Shown piece by piece: positions 37,660 to 50,345 of a stretch of DNA of 64,000 bases. A model generated the notes under the pieces. It was not told the origin of the DNA, made no database searches, and saw only the letters and a program-made list of their open reading frames with translations. Positions within the stretch are counted from its first letter, which is position 1. Every line of letters starts with the position of its first letter. The position numbers and the translations under genes were made by a program. The DNA is from Epiperipatus broadwayi (taxonomy: Eukaryota > Onychophora > Udeonychophora > Euonychophora > Peripatidae): assembly GCA_028023455.1 (NCBI GenBank), contig JAQFVV010006305.1:1231001-1295000 (forward strand). Reading direction: 5' to 3'.

Positions 37660-38230
37660 AATATATTTCCAGTGATTATTATTATGCAATATATCAAAAT
37701 TAGTACTCAAACTACTGATTTATTAAGTAAATGAAATATTCTCAATCAAAAACACAAGATAAAACTTTTATATAGATTTATCTGAAGCATTTTGGAAAGA
37801 AAGCATGAATTTTTGAAACAGTTGTATTATTTTTTAAAGCTATTTTGAAATTGATTTATATTATTTTAATTGACATTTGTGAAATTTTTCTGTTTTCACA
37901 TTGTCATTCCTTGAGTCAGTATTGACATTGTGCAAATTGGAAAAAAATTATAAATGTCATTTAAAATAATATAAACCAATTTAAAAATAGCATTAAAAAG
38001 TAATATGATTGATTCAAAAATTCCTGTTTTTTTTCCCAAAATGTTTTAGATAAACCTCTATATAAGAAGATGAGGTAAAGAGAGAAGTCCATCCCTTCTT
38101 TTCTCTATAAAAGTTTTGTCTTATGCGTTGGATTCAGAGAATTTCATTTATTTAATAAACCAATAGTTAGACTTAATCTTGATATATTGCATAAGCAATT
38201 ATATATATATATTGGAAAAAATATATTAAT
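37660..38230. repeat. Large imperfect fold-back, arms of about 200-260 bp
   Basis: Two inverted arms meet near 37914 with a loop of about 16 bases between CACATTGTCA (37897) and TGACATTGTG (37923). Further paired blocks are GATTTATCTGAAGCATTTTGG (37780) with CCCAAAATGTTTTAGATAAAC (38036), ATTTATATTATTTTAATTGACATT (37854) with ATGTCATTTAAAATAATATAAA (37955), and TGCAATATATCAAAATTAG (37686) with TTGATATATTGCATAA (38179). The right arm has about 55 extra bases. Divergence is perhaps a fifth to a quarter, so it is old. It may be a fold-back MITE. Transcribed with the intron, it would make a long hairpin. Confidence 0.8.
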
Positions 38231-38820
38231 TCGCACCGGATGGCCCATAATCAAGGATTATAGTTTTACGAGGAATTGTATGTGTAATTATAAACTAGAT
38301 AAATTATATGGTGGATAACTGTTGATGGAGTTATCTGTAGTTTAACTATTTATCAATATTTTATGTAAATGCTTATGCTTTAAAATCTTGTATAATGTAA
38401 AACATGTTTCTCTTATTAATTATACAATTTCAGTAATTGGTGCATGAGGCTAAAGAATGTGTTTGCAAATCCTCATAGTAATATATATATATATATTTAT
38501 CCTCATAGTAATATATATATATATCACCTCATTGTTTATTTTAATGAGGATATGCATAGGTAATGTGTTTAGGAATGAGTTTCTTACAATGTTTTTTTTT
38601 TTTTTTTTGTAAAATCATGTTTGCTTAAATAATCAACATTTTGAAAGACCATTATTAAATGATATTTTTACATTGATCATTAGGAAGATTTACACATATC
38701 CTATGACCCCTCTTATCATATGATTTAAATTTTATAGTTTCTGAACCATTGTTGAAAGATATTTTCCTGCATCTATTACAGAACCTAGATATTTTTCCTT
38801 GATAAATGGCTTAATATTTT
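38231..38820. repeat. Filler with a short tandem duplication
   Basis: A 30-bp unit, CCTCATAGTA plus an AT-dinucleotide run, occurs at 38471 and 38501. Otherwise nothing recognised. Confidence 0.5.
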
Positions 38821-38846
38821 TTTTAATTATTGTGTAATTATTATAT

Positions 38847-38952
38847 AATTCTATCCTACATAGTATCACAACAATTCTTGATGCAAATATCAGTATTTCA
38901 ATTCTATCCTACATAGCATCATAACAATTCTTGATGCAAATATCAGTATTTC
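38847..38952. repeat. Tandem duplication, 53-bp period, two copies
   Basis: AATTCTATCCTACATAG followed by TATCACAACAATTCTTGATG (first copy) or CATCATAACAATTCTTGATG (second), ending TATCAGTATTT in both. Two mismatches in 53. Confidence 0.95.
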
Positions 38953-38979
38953 TGTTACTTTATGCAATCTTTGTATCTG

Positions 38980-40860
38980 TAATGGGTAGGAATATAATCC
39001 TATATTTTAAAGAAAAAGTAATATTAGCAAAATCGTTATCTTATCGTTAATTATCTGCAAAAATGGTAGATCCTATATATAAATCAAATTTCCTCTTAAG
39101 CCTTTCTGTAATTTTGAAAAACTTCAATATTTTCATTTTTAAGGTTATCAATCAACTCCCCCCCCCCTGTTTTTTAATACCCCCTCCCCCATTTCCATTA
39201 CAATATTAATTAATTACATGTCTGATCTATTTCATTTTTTTATTTTTAACAGTTCTACATTGCTATTTTTCTTTTCTGACTTTCCATTTTCCAAATTCGA
39301 TTTCTAAATTCTTCATTTTTTTTTTTTTTTTTGACAGATTTCTGTTTCATATAAAGGTGAAATGTTTTTTTTTTTTTTTAAAAAAAAAAATCTATTTACT
39401 TAGACTATAGAATAATCAATTTATCATTCTTATTAAAACTGTTTTTATTCTCAACCTGCTACCTAAATATTTAAAAACATTAATTTGCTCTATAATTTCT
39501 TTTTAAAAACTTATTCTTTTATTTTATCTATTTTTGTTGCATTTAGTTTTTTGTCAAAACTTTCTACAAGTTCTATTAATCATACATAAATTCTCACTAT
39601 CTACAAGAATTGCCTATCAGCATAACTGATTCAAATTAATCAAGCTTAGTAAGCTCAGTGTTAATTTTGTACTCATCTAAACTATAGTCATTTAACAATG
39701 TGCAGTATATGTTAAATAAAAAGGAGATAAACATCTTTATTAAGACCATTTTGTCTTATTTACTTGTTTTATATATACATTTTTTTTAATAAATATCTTT
39801 TTTTTTTAATCTATATCTTTTTTTCTTTTTTTAATATAGCCAATAATATAATTACTTTCTATCAAACATCTTTTTATGATCAATAAAGTAATATTTTTTC
39901 CCCCTTTATTCCTCTTAATGGTAGCTTTCATCAGTTCAATTGCTTCTCTTGTTCATTTATCTTTTCTAATTATTCTTTAAATAGGAATATAATGTATATT
40001 AGAAATCAATCATTTGAAAGCTCTCAAAAGCATTTTAACATTTTAAAAATTAAACTCTTTTCAAGTTCACCCCCCCCCTAGTGTAATTGCAATTGCTAAT
40101 AAAAAATTAAATTGATATTCTCTTGAGTTGAAATGTATATTACATATACCAATTAATTCCCTTAAACCTTTTTTATCATTGTTTTTAATAATTCATTTAA
40201 AATCTCATCAAGTTCCTGATTTTTGTCAGTTTTCATTTTAGTTGAAGCTTTTACAAATTTTTTTCTCATTCTTGTATGATCTATTTCATTCTTAACAAAA
40301 TGAAGGCTTATTTTTTTCTACCCTAGAAATCACATATTTTTTCCCATCCTTCTCATGCATTTGATATATATATTTCTATCAAAACTGTTTATTTTACTAC
40401 AAATTACTCCTGTCTATGTAATTCCATCATTTCCTTTTATTCCTATTCAATTTTCTGTCTCAATTTTCATTATATTTAACTTTTATACAATTTACATTTT
40501 TTTTCATTATCTTTGTTTTTTTTCATCATCTTATCACTAACTCAATGCTTTTTTGTTTTCTTATGGATTGCAGCATCCTTTAAACTTTTATTAATTCATA
40601 TATTTTATTTGAATTTATTTTGCCAATTAGTCTCTTAGTTATTTTTATTTTCTTACTTAACTGAAAGTTTTCTGTAATGTTCCTTTTTAATTTATTAATT
40701 ACCAATACCTTTTTTTCTGTGTGTTGTTCAAATCTTTTGTGTTTACTATAAAAAGTAATCAGTTTTTCATCTCTTAGTTTTTACTGCCAGTGCTTAATCT
40801 TTAACCATTATCTTTTTTCCAAGCCCTGCTACAGCAATCTGACCCCTCATTATTATTATA
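38980..40860 (-). mobile_element. LINE-B relic (RTE/BovB-like), antisense to Roquin
   Basis: On the - strand: DEILNELLKTMIKKGLRELI (about 40220) resembles the finger region of the RT. NEQEKQLN (about 39950) precedes YYFIDHKKMFDRK (about 39890), which fits RT motif A, usually F-x-D-x-x-K-A-F-D. KEIIEQINVFKYLGSRLRIK (about 39490-39430) matches the block after the catalytic core. Frames change repeatedly. The endonuclease part beyond 40600 is scarcely readable. Limits are approximate. Confidence 0.7.
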
Positions 40861-42074
40861 ATAATTTTCAAAGTAAAGATACTTTGTGTAAAAGAGAAAC
40901 ATTAATATTTCTCACAATTTCTTCAGCTAATTTAATTAATTTAAATAATATTTGAAGTTTGAAAATAAGTATTGTGAATGATCTAAATCTTCTAATATAA
41001 ATATACTGATATGGCAAAAATTATTTGAAATTAAGTCATTTATATAAAGCATCCATAATCTATTAAGCTATTATCTATTAAATAATGGGAAATTTAAACT
41101 ATAATTATGCATAATTTTTTAGTAATAAAGTTAATTAATAATAGTTTTAGAAATTGAAGATAGATTTTTTCTATGCCATATTTTTTTTGTGTGATGTAGC
41201 ACATACTCTTGCTATGTTTGTTGATTAAGTGAAATCAGAGCCAGGTGAATATTGGACATTTTTTTTGATCACAAGGAAATGATAATAAATGGGAGGCCTA
41301 GCTATTATTAGCTAAACAACAACAATTCTAAGTTAATCTGCTTTTTCAAGTGCATAAAATTATTTCAGGATATTAACTAAGCTATTTTATTTTTAATAAT
41401 TTTAAATCATTTTTAAGTGCTCATTCTATTGATTTAAAATATGTATGACAAATAAATTCATTATACCCAAGATCTGGTTTAAGTTCTATTGATTATAAGT
41501 TGGTAAATTAATATTTGTACTATCACATATTTTTTTTACCAATTTTTGCCCTAGCAGCATTTTGGATTGAGCTATATTATTAAAATAAGATATGCATTAT
41601 GCCAATAGGAATTTGTGAATTGAACATTAATTTTAAGACAAAATGAGAAGTGGTTATTTTGATTTTAAAAATGCTTTTGCCTTTCACTGTTATAAATGCT
41701 GCTACATGTGTCTAAAAAACTGTAAATTATATTGATGATTATAACTATTTTACTTAATTTATATAATACTTTAATTAACTATTTGCATTTCAAGTTATGG
41801 AAAAAATTATTGTAAAATATTGTAGCAATGATAATTTTTGTTATATAAATATTAAATGGTGATATTAGTATGCTTAGTACTATTAAATAATTTAATGGTC
41901 AGTGCTTGAAAGATCATGCAATGTTTTAACATCAAAATAGCAGATGGGGTTTTGATCCTGGAACTTTCAGTTTTTGAATGGTAATAAATTATATAAAGTA
42001 TTGTAATTAATGTAATTTTAGGGATACAAAAACATTATTGTGATTACATTATTTTCAAATATATATGTATTCAA
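40861..42074. other. Intronic filler
   Basis: No recognised element or coding frame. Confidence 0.4.
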
Positions 42075-42088
42075 TAAAATTCTTTCTA

Positions 42089-42235
42089 AACATCACATGA
42101 TCACAAGCTAGAAATTAGTCTGGGGATATTGGATGAGTAGGAACTAGATAGGGATTTTATGCACAAGCCTTCTGGCATCCATTGATTACTCTGGCTTTCA
42201 CTGAGTGGCACTACTGTATGGAGAGTTTTGCCTGT
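42089..42235. mobile_element. Ribozyme-bearing element, copy 2 (147 bp, deletion derivative)
   Basis: Flanked by 14-bp duplications TAAAATTCTTTCTA (42075-42088) and TAAAATTCTATCTA (42236-42249), one mismatch. Inverse orientation to copies 1 and 3: the end AACATCACATGATCA lies at the left and GAGTTTTGCCTGT at the right. Between them are the 3' half of the ribozyme and about 100 bases downstream of it. The junction of the antisense end with the ribozyme fragment (near 42102) is a separate rearrangement. Confidence 0.8.
42101..42132 (+). ncRNA. Truncated hammerhead ribozyme (3' half)
   Basis: CACAAGCTA, GAAAT, TAGTC, TGGGGATATTGG: second half of stem II, the GAAA strand, the GTC triplet and the 3' strand of stem I. 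The CUGAUGA half is missing. Confidence 0.65.
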
Positions 42236-42249
42236 TAAAATTCTATCTA

Positions 42250-43165
42250 TTGATATTTTACAAAATATATATCATCACAATTTATTCTTTTCTTCAAAGA
42301 CCAAAGAATAAATAAAAATTTAATTTCACATCACACTTTTTAATTATTAATACCAGAGTACATGTATTCTTAAGCTATTTATTATAAATATGAAGGTTTG
42401 ATTTTTAATTTAAAGTTATCAGTCTTAAAGTTTAATGTAAATTGCTTTAGTTATCAGAGATGCTTCAATGTTTCATACATTTTATAACATTTACATTATG
42501 GGTTCTTTCTTAAATACTTAGCAAATTTTAATCTTTATTTTTTTCCAGAAACAAATAACAAACAAAAAGATAAAAATAATTTATAATACTATTGTATTTC
42601 TGCAAAATAAGTCTTAACTAGAAAATAAGCCCTTGTTAAGATCGTCAACCAGTTAGATAGCTTTTGTTTGGCCATTGAAACACATGATGGACATATTGAA
42701 TTATAAAGTACTGAATGTATAAATAAACTATTATTGAAATGGGGTTTTTATGCCAGCACCCCTAAAATTTTTTAATATGTTCTCACATTCCTTAAAGTAA
42801 TAATTTAAGAATAAAGTGAAGGTGACCAAAACAAATTTGTATAATCAATTTTTAATAATATATAAACAAAAATCAAACATATGGAAAAGAAAAAATATTA
42901 CAGCAAATTAAAAGTTGCATAAACCCTACAATAAATAAAATTAAAAGTGTGTGAAGCGCTTGAAAGAGAAGCTATAAAGAGTGCAAAAATATTAAATGCT
43001 TAGCGCTTTTGAGGTGGGTTGGATAAATGCTTTTAATTTTATTTATTATGATATTAAGAGAGAAGTTTAAAATTCTTAATAATAAACCCTACAAAAAAAA
43101 TGAAATTTTCATCCACGCATGAAATTTCTTTAAAAAAATTATAACTCATGTTCACATATTTATAA
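42250..43165. other. Intronic filler
   Basis: Nothing recognised; probably includes the unlocated left end of the following hAT relic. Confidence 0.35.
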
Positions 43166-43169
43166 GCCC

Positions 43170-45166
43170 ATTTAAATTTATTGACTCTTTTGTTCCTGTT
43201 TATTGCATAAAAGTTTTTCAAAATGTGGCACTTTGTTGTTGATAGTAATTCACATGTCTGCCTGTGCACCCAAACGATTTCTAGATTTTGTCTTTATTGA
43301 CAAAAGGACACTTGCATAATATGTCATTGTGAATGGGGTGAGCATAGTTAGTGCTTTTTTACAAAGTTTTGGAAATGTCTATTGCCAACATCAATATTGT
43401 TCTAAAGTTTTGTTTTCAAACTGAATTTCAAGACCAAGATTTGCAATTCAAAAAAATCTTTTTTCAACTCTTCATCATCTGACACATTATCCAAATTGAA
43501 GGAATATGGATTTATAATCTATTTTTCAGAATTTCCATTTCTCCTACAAAATATCCATCAAATAACTTTGATAATATTTCCATATGATCAATAGTTTTTT
43601 CACATTTGGAATTAGAGACTCATTGTCATACTCGGGTTATTTATATGAGTAAATATATCACTCAAATAGGTTAGCATGTGGTTGGACTTTTGTGATTTTA
43701 TTTTTCCAGTTATAGTCACCTTCATTCGGAAAAACTTTGACTTCATCTCGCAATTCAAAGATGCATGTTAAAGCTCTCCCACATGACAGCCAGTGGTCTT
43801 GGTATGGAAAACTAACTGAATGCTCACTTCCAAAATCTTCACAAAGCGATTTAAAGAAGCAGTTGATGGTCTCCACAAAAGTGTCCAGGACTTTCCAACT
43901 TTGGAGGCAATGTTTTTGATGCCAAAGCATGTTGATAAAAGAAAACAATGGGTACCTTGCAAGTGCGGAATCTCTTGTTTCATCAGTACAAAAATCTTGT
44001 TTTATTTCCTAGCATAGCAGGGGCATCATCAGTACACACAGAACTAATAATTTGGATATCTAAGTCATATTTTACAAAGAAGTCTTAGGCACTGGAAGAC
44101 ATCTTTTCCTTTTGTGGTTGTTTTCAGATCTTCACAGAACAGGAAATCTTCCATTATGACACTATCATAGACCTACCACATTAATGTGATGAATTGACTG
44201 CAATTTGCACTATCATTTGTTTTATCCAACTGGAGAGAGATAATTCAAGGGGCTAGCTTTGATATCTATGATAACTTGATCCAAAATGTCCAAACTCAAA
44301 TCAACAATTTGCCTCTGAATAACGGCATTAATTTAAACTTATTTGATGCTTCTTTTTCCGAATAATTGTTGCCATTTCTAATGCATATGGTTTTATCACT
44401 TCTTTTGCAATTGTATGTGGTTTTTCGGATTTGACTACTTTATATGCCACATGATATGAAGCCGTCAGCAATGGTTTGACAGCAGATATAAAACCTAATT
44501 TTGGAAGAGTTGCTTGAGAATCAAAATGGGTTCTTTTTTCAATGATTCAACATCATGTCCTGCAAACATCTGTTCCACCATGCCGGTTGTTCAAATGTTC
44601 CAGCAGCTTAAATGACTTCATATTTGCATTTGAAAAATAGTGTGACAAAGTATGCACATGGGTTTTTCAGATTCTTAGTTCTGGTGCAAGTGAAACCAAA
44701 ATTTGCACATAATCATTATTCCATTTTCTTTTCTTTGACATAATGAAGGCAGGGTTAATTAATAATTTATGAATTATAATCTGAAAAAAAAAGGATGAAG
44801 TTAATTAGAAGAAGTATAATAATTAAGGAAAATAACATTAAGTATAATCATTGTTTATTTGAAACACAACAAAAATGAGCACTGCACTAACACAGAATCA
44901 AGAATGCACTGATTACCATAGCATTTTACATGAGTTTTTATGAAACATTCTCAACTATATCTCACATGGTGTCTGATTAATTCTTAATACTTCTGGAAGT
45001 TTTTTGAGTCATGATAATACATTACACAAATAAATGATAAGAAATAAAATCAAACGTAAGTCTTGAATATATAGGACAATACCCTTAATATAAACAAAAA
45101 AAAAAAAAACTGAAATGTTATCTTGCACCCCCAAGGGATGTGAGCATCCCCGTTTGGGAAATCCTG
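43170..45166 (-). pseudogene. ZBED5-like hAT transposase relic with one terminal repeat
   Basis: On the - strand, starting near 44743: MSKKRKWNNDYVQILVSLAP, then TLPKLGFISAVKPLLTASYH, KKPHTIA-like KPHTIAKEVIKPYALEMA, LQLDKTNDSANCSQFITLMW (catalytic D block), FLFCEDLKTTTKGKDVFQ, LLSTCFGIKNIASKVGKSW, HTKTTGCHVGEL (shifted from the usual HTEVRWLS), CIFELRDEVKVFPNEGDYN, and near 43320 LLSIKTKSRNRL, the C-terminal hallmark. There are at least a dozen stops and frameshifts. The right terminal repeat reads CAGGATTTCCCAAACGGGGA inward from 45166, with a possible duplication CTTTAAAT beyond; the left terminus was not found. This is a dead element, not the domesticated host gene ZBED5. Confidence 0.85.
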
Positions 45167-45174
45167 CTTTAAAT

Positions 45175-45969
45175 AAATGGTAATATAAATTATATGGTAT
45201 TTACGTATTTTCCTGTCGGCCATTTTTGACAAATATAATTCTACCTATATAGAGAAACAATTTCCTCTCAGCCAAATTAGTTAAATAATTTATTGACTTT
45301 ATGAATAATTTAACAAACTTTAAAATTTTATCTACCACAAGCCAGTATATTGGACAATTTATAATTTCATTTATGTAGTTTTAGGTAGAATGCTTGATTT
45401 AGTTTTTAAATTTCAATATGGTAGCTTTTAAATATTCAAGATAAAAGAAAAATCGGTTTCATTTCTTAAACATTTATTTTCTTCTAAAAGATTTTAAATA
45501 GCAGAAGTGATTTAATAATCAAAGTTTAGCTTAAGATAAATCATAAATCTTTCTCAAGAAAAGTTTTTTAAAAAAATACCCAAGCAACAGCTCACTTGAT
45601 AACAGGTGGACATGGTTGTACCATATATGAATCTTCATAATTCAATATGTTGTGTGTTGTTATGGACATACTTTATGTGCAAGTGTGAAATACAGAAACA
45701 TTTTCTGAATTTTTGTACCTGCAGTTTTTTTGTTACTTTTGTGTGGACAAATCATTCTTAACTGAAATTATTTTTGTTAACACTACTGTCGCATAAATCT
45801 TCAATCAATACTTGATTTATTCATAAATTTAAACGGAATAATATTTTGATCCCCAGATAAAATGTGTGCATCTGGTAAATACAAAGTTGGCATTGTGGAA
45901 GGCTCCCAGGGTAAGAATCTTATAGTTTTCTGTAAAGAAAAGTACTTGAATAAATGTACATGAAAAAAT
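45175..45969. other. Intronic filler
   Basis: No recognised element. Confidence 0.4.
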
Positions 45970-46046
45970 ATCCCCTGAAAATAAGCCCTACAGTATCTTT
46001 TGGAGCAAAAATTAAGACCTGGTTTTATTTTCAAGGAAACACCATA
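45970..46046 (-). mobile_element. End of a widespread MITE family
   Basis: Read on the - strand from 46046: TATGGTGTTTCCTTGAAAAT, AAAACCAGGTCTTAATTTTT, GCTCCAAAAGATACTGTAGG, GCTTATTTTCAGGGG. This sequence type (GGTGTTTCCCCGAAAATAAGACC...GCTTATTTTCAGGGG) is recalled from many animal genomes as a short DNA-transposon-derived repeat. Only one end is recognisable here. Confidence 0.45.
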
Positions 46047-46689
46047 TAATTGTTTTATCTGATTAAAAGTCCAAAGAATGGATATATAAATATTTAGTTT
46101 AAGAAAAATCTTGGGAATTATATATTTTAATGTTTAGAAGGAAAAAATAGGGGTTGAAAAAGATAAAAGTATTAATTGATGTGCTTAAATTTGATAAAAT
46201 TAATAATGTAAAAGGTACTTGTTAGCCTTTTTGAAACATAAGTATAATCACTTTTTTAAATTATTTTTGAAATACTGATTAATAATTTAAGATATAAAAC
46301 CATATGCAACTCTGATTTGTTTCAAAAACAAAAATGTATAAATATTTATTAATTGTAATATCTGAATAATTGTAAAAGTGAATTAAGTCACAAATCTAAA
46401 AAAAAAAAAAATGTTTCAGTAGTTTCTTATTTTTATTTATTACAAATACTTCATTCATTCAATTTTTTTAAAAAATTGTTTAAATATCAATGTTTTCTTT
46501 ATAGTAATTATGTAACTTTGCAAATTAAAAATTAATTTATTAAATGTTATGTTTTTAATTTAGTTAAAAAAAAGTCTTTTCTAAAATGTTATTTATATTA
46601 TTTATTTTGCCTTTTTTAAGCATATTTTTTTAATTTATATACTTTTTCAAGATTTAAATTTATTTATGTAATGCTTTATTTCAAATTAG

Positions 46690-46923
46690 GCAGTGCAAGT
46701 AACAATCATAGCATTTTGAGCCGGCCAATGCAACGAAAACTGGTAACTTTGGTAAACTGTCAGCTTGTTGAAGAAGAAGGACGGGCAAGGGCTATTCGGG
46801 CAGCTCGGTCTCTAGGAGAACGTACTGTTACTGAGCTTATTTTACAACATCAAAATCCACAACAGCTTTCAGCCAATTTATGGGCTGCTGTCAGAGCTCG
46901 AGGTTGTCAATTTTTAGGACCAG
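46690..46923 (+). CDS. RC3H1: Roquin, coding exon 2
   Basis: Residues 116-193 plus one base of codon 194. Codon 116 is completed across the junction as G-GC (Gly). It reads [20 protein letters not shown], then [40 protein letters not shown] and [16 protein letters not shown]. This is almost identical to vertebrate Roquin, where it forms part of the helical HEPN-type region flanking the ROQ RNA-binding fold. The acceptor is AAATTAG (a weak pyrimidine tract) and the donor is CAG-GTATGA; phase 1 on both sides. The less conserved first seven residues (SASNNHS) correspond to the variable linker in other species. Confidence 0.97.
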
Positions 46924-47067
46924 GTATGATTTAATAAATTAGTTATACAGCAATTGTATATATAAAGACAATTTTTGATTGCCTTTTTTAAAAAAAATAA
47001 ACCTTTTTTTGTCAATATATATTTCTCTTTTAAAGTTTTGGTTTTCTGTTTATTTTTCTAAATCCAT

Positions 47068-47099
47068 TGTAACAGTAGCTGGGTTCAAACCCTGTTACA
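47068..47099. repeat. TGTAACAG palindrome, possible LTR edge
   Basis: TGTAACAG (47068) and CTGTTACA (47092) with a 16-base spacer containing GGGTTCAAACCC. It resembles the palindrome at the LTR start at 8302-8329. It probably marks the left edge of the element that fills the next 3 kb. Confidence 0.5.
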
Positions 47100-47539
47100 A
47101 GGGAGTTACACAATATTCCCTAACTGCCTAGATCAGCACGAGTCTAATAAATTGGATTCAGCTTGCCAGTATAAAATATAAAGAATTAGATATATATGTC
47201 AAAGAGAGAAATTTTGAAAGTTTTTTTTATTTTATTTTTATTTTAAAAAAAAGAGAGAAACAGAAAGATGTTTATAGTTATTTGTTTTAAAATAAATTCA
47301 TGAAAATATGTTAATAAATTGTGGGAATGCAGTTATATGCAAATATATAAATTTTTTTCTTGTATTATTAATTTATTTCAAATGTATACTTCTCTGTTGT
47401 TTTATTGTATATCACATTTTAATGAGAGTAACGAAAGAACTTTTATATGTATACCTGGAGACAATTTTGTGTCTTTTGTTCGATTACTTAGCCACTCAAA
47501 ATTTCCAAGGAATCTTAAGTAAATGTATGGCAGAGAAAG

Positions 47540-50020
47540 AAAAAAGTGTTAAAAGCATGCCTAAGAAATAGAGATCAGCATACTGATAAACTATTTTGGG
47601 AAACAAAAGGAATTGGAGAAATTAATAGAGTTAAAAAGAAAAATCAGAACAAGCAAGAGTGGTTTTTCGAACTCAAATGAAATATTAATAATTTCTTGTT
47701 GCTAAATTGTCTGATATGGCTATGCTCATATTATAAAATGAAACATTAAAACAAATCCTTCAATCAATCATCAGGAGAAGAAAATGGATTTAAATATAGT
47801 AACTCAGACCATTGCTACAATCGGAATACAGGAGTAGAACAATACATGTAAGGCCGCCATCCTAAGCTCCAAATATGTAGCTGTTGCTGATAAGTGCTTG
47901 CCCCTCCAAGAACCATAGGGACCTCATCGATACGCTGCTAAAACAATCCAGGAAGGAAGAAAATATTGAATTGTGTACACTCAGAATGCCACCAGTAAGC
48001 CATCATTATTTCTTAGATCCAAGTAATACCACAAAATGGACATTCATGCAAACTTTTTGCTATTAGCAGAAAAATTTTGTTTTATTTTTCGACAGTAAAA
48101 GAATACATAAATTTCAGTTGGATCGTCAAAATCAAACTTACATGGAAATAAACTTATCCATATTAAAAATCCCGGGTACTTCAAGGTAACTATAACTAGT
48201 TATCTTAAAATAATTGAAAATTGTTTATCGTTACGCTCTAAAGGTGCAGCCATTATGTAAAATTATACATCTTAATTTACAACATATAAATGCATTCCGA
48301 CACGTGTTTAATTATATGTTCTTTTATAATTCATTAATTCTGTTTTTTGTCTTTTATGTTATCATTGATATATAAATTATATATATATGCTTTTCTTTCT
48401 CAGTATTTAATTAGCCATAGTAATAAAATTGTCTACTTACGTTAAAACAAATTGTCTCTCATTAATGAACATATTTATCACTTATATTGGCCTAGTTTCC
48501 TTCCTGGCAGAATATCAGAATGAATGAAGTATGCTTTTCAGAATAGGCGATTATGTTACATGTAATTTTAAATTCTAAACCAGAGAGTTGATAAAGAAAT
48601 AGATCGCGTATAGAGGGAATAAATGTGTAGAAAGAGGGAGTTCAACAGTAGCTAATTTTAAATGATACGTGATCTAATTTAAGGGTATAGAAAAGAAACC
48701 GTTACTAATATGTAAGTTTAAACATACGCGTCTTAAGTGGAGAAGTATATAAAGCAGGGAAAACTTGTTTCAACTACGCAAATTTAGTCAGTTACCTCCG
48801 TTCAGGCTGATGGGTATTGTTACTTCCAAGCCCTGGGATTTGAGCTAGCTGAAAGGGCCGGGCACCTAATTAGCGATAGTTTTAAGATTTCTTAAAAGGG
48901 AAAAGTATAATTCTTATGATAGTGAGATTGGCGCTTGGGGTCAGTTTTATTACTTGACGCTCATAAATATACTTTTTCCAAAAAAATTGTTGTTTGTCTT
49001 TTTAAATGAAATAATGGCCATTAGGTAGATTTTTTTTTTAAGATTTTTTTTAACATACATCCTGATATAGGATACATAGATTTTATTTCTTAAGATATAT
49101 TTAAGAAAGGGATTCGTATTCTGCAGGTGTTACGGCGATTATACAGCCATAGTTTTGCGTTTACTACCCTACATGGTCAACAGATTCAATTTTTTGATAG
49201 ATAATTATATAAACAACAAAATAAATACCGGGGTTGCCTGTTAACCGTAAACACTAGATAGTAATTGATTGCGAGCATTGTAGAAATTTCATTCTCAATT
49301 CAGTTTTTTTTTTTTTGCTTAAATTATACATACAGAAGAAAGATACTTATTAAATTCATAAATTGTATTATTAAATTTATGCTATTTGTATATATATATA
49401 AATTATTAAATACTCAAGATAATTGGATTTTTATGTTTGTTTATATTGTACCATATATATATGATACAAGAATGTTGGCATTTGGTAATATTTAAAAGCT
49501 AAAAAAATTAAAAATAGAAATACTTGTATAAACACTATGTAATTTTTTTTTGTTAGTGTGTAATTTATTTCTACATATAATGAAAGTTATTTGTGTGGTT
49601 CGTATTATCTATTTAATTAAAATAAAGTTAAAATTGAAAAGAATAGAAATACATGCAGATTGTTAATCCAGATAAACAAAAAAAGGAATTCCAAAATACA
49701 AGTGATTACAATCAGAGTAATATTCTTTTACTGATAATTAAATATGGCTTCGAAGGAATATATAGAAAAAGAACTCTGTAGATAGAAAGCAAAAAGGAAT
49801 GTACAGAATTATCAACCTGTAATCCGTATTAAGAAAACAAAAGATGAAAATATAATATGCGCAGAGATTGAAAACTGGGGGTAGTATAAAAGAAGCGGAC
49901 AACTTTGGAGCTTTCTCTTCTGTTTTGCTGGCTGTTGTTTTGTGTGCTGCATAGAGTGAAAGGATAAGAGGGATTAATTGCAATTTTTCCCCATCAAAGC
50001 CGCAATAAAATGCCCCATCC
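47540..50020. mobile_element. Unidentified transposon-like segment, GC-richer than surroundings
   Basis: Base composition shifts to more GC at 47760-48060, 48770-48960 and 49860-50045. Broken readings at 47820-48050 (CKAAILSSKYVAVADKCLPL, KNHRDLIDTLLKQSRKEENI) look protein-derived but were not recognised. TAGTATAAAAGAAG at 49880 and GCAATAAAATG at 50003 could be the TATA and polyadenylation signals of a + strand LTR. No primer site or second LTR was found. Confidence 0.4.
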
Positions 50021-50345
50021 AGAGCTGCTAATATGCGGAATCAATTTCATGATGAGTGAGTAAAAACCAAGTGTTCACTAACATCTTATTTTATGAAAAA
50101 GTCACCCAAAAGCTTTGAATCTAACTTTATTTTATTATGGACCAGAAATGTGAAAATGGCACCAGAATGAAAAAAATTAACTGCTATGAAGTCCTTCATA
50201 AAAAGACCAAGTATAGTATAATCAATTATCCACATAACCCTGAGGAACTAACCGGTAAGATACTAGTCATACAATACCTCGTGTCTGATTAAATATGTTC
50301 ACAAACTAAACTCTAACTAGAAGCTTCCAATACTAATAAAGAGAC

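Larger units (their letters stand above)
33112..46689 (+). other. RC3H1: Roquin intron 1 (13.6 kb)
   Basis: Bounded by donor GTAAGT and acceptor TTTCAAATTAG. It carries a mariner, a hAT MITE, a large fold-back, a LINE-B relic, one small ribozyme element, a ZBED5-like hAT relic and a short MITE end, listed separately. No additional Roquin coding exon is needed, since the flanking exons join in frame and match the vertebrate protein without a gap. Confidence 0.9.

Noticed and set aside
43170-44745. Host gene ZBED5 candidate
   Set aside because: Numerous stops and frameshifts plus a hAT terminal repeat show a dead transposon.
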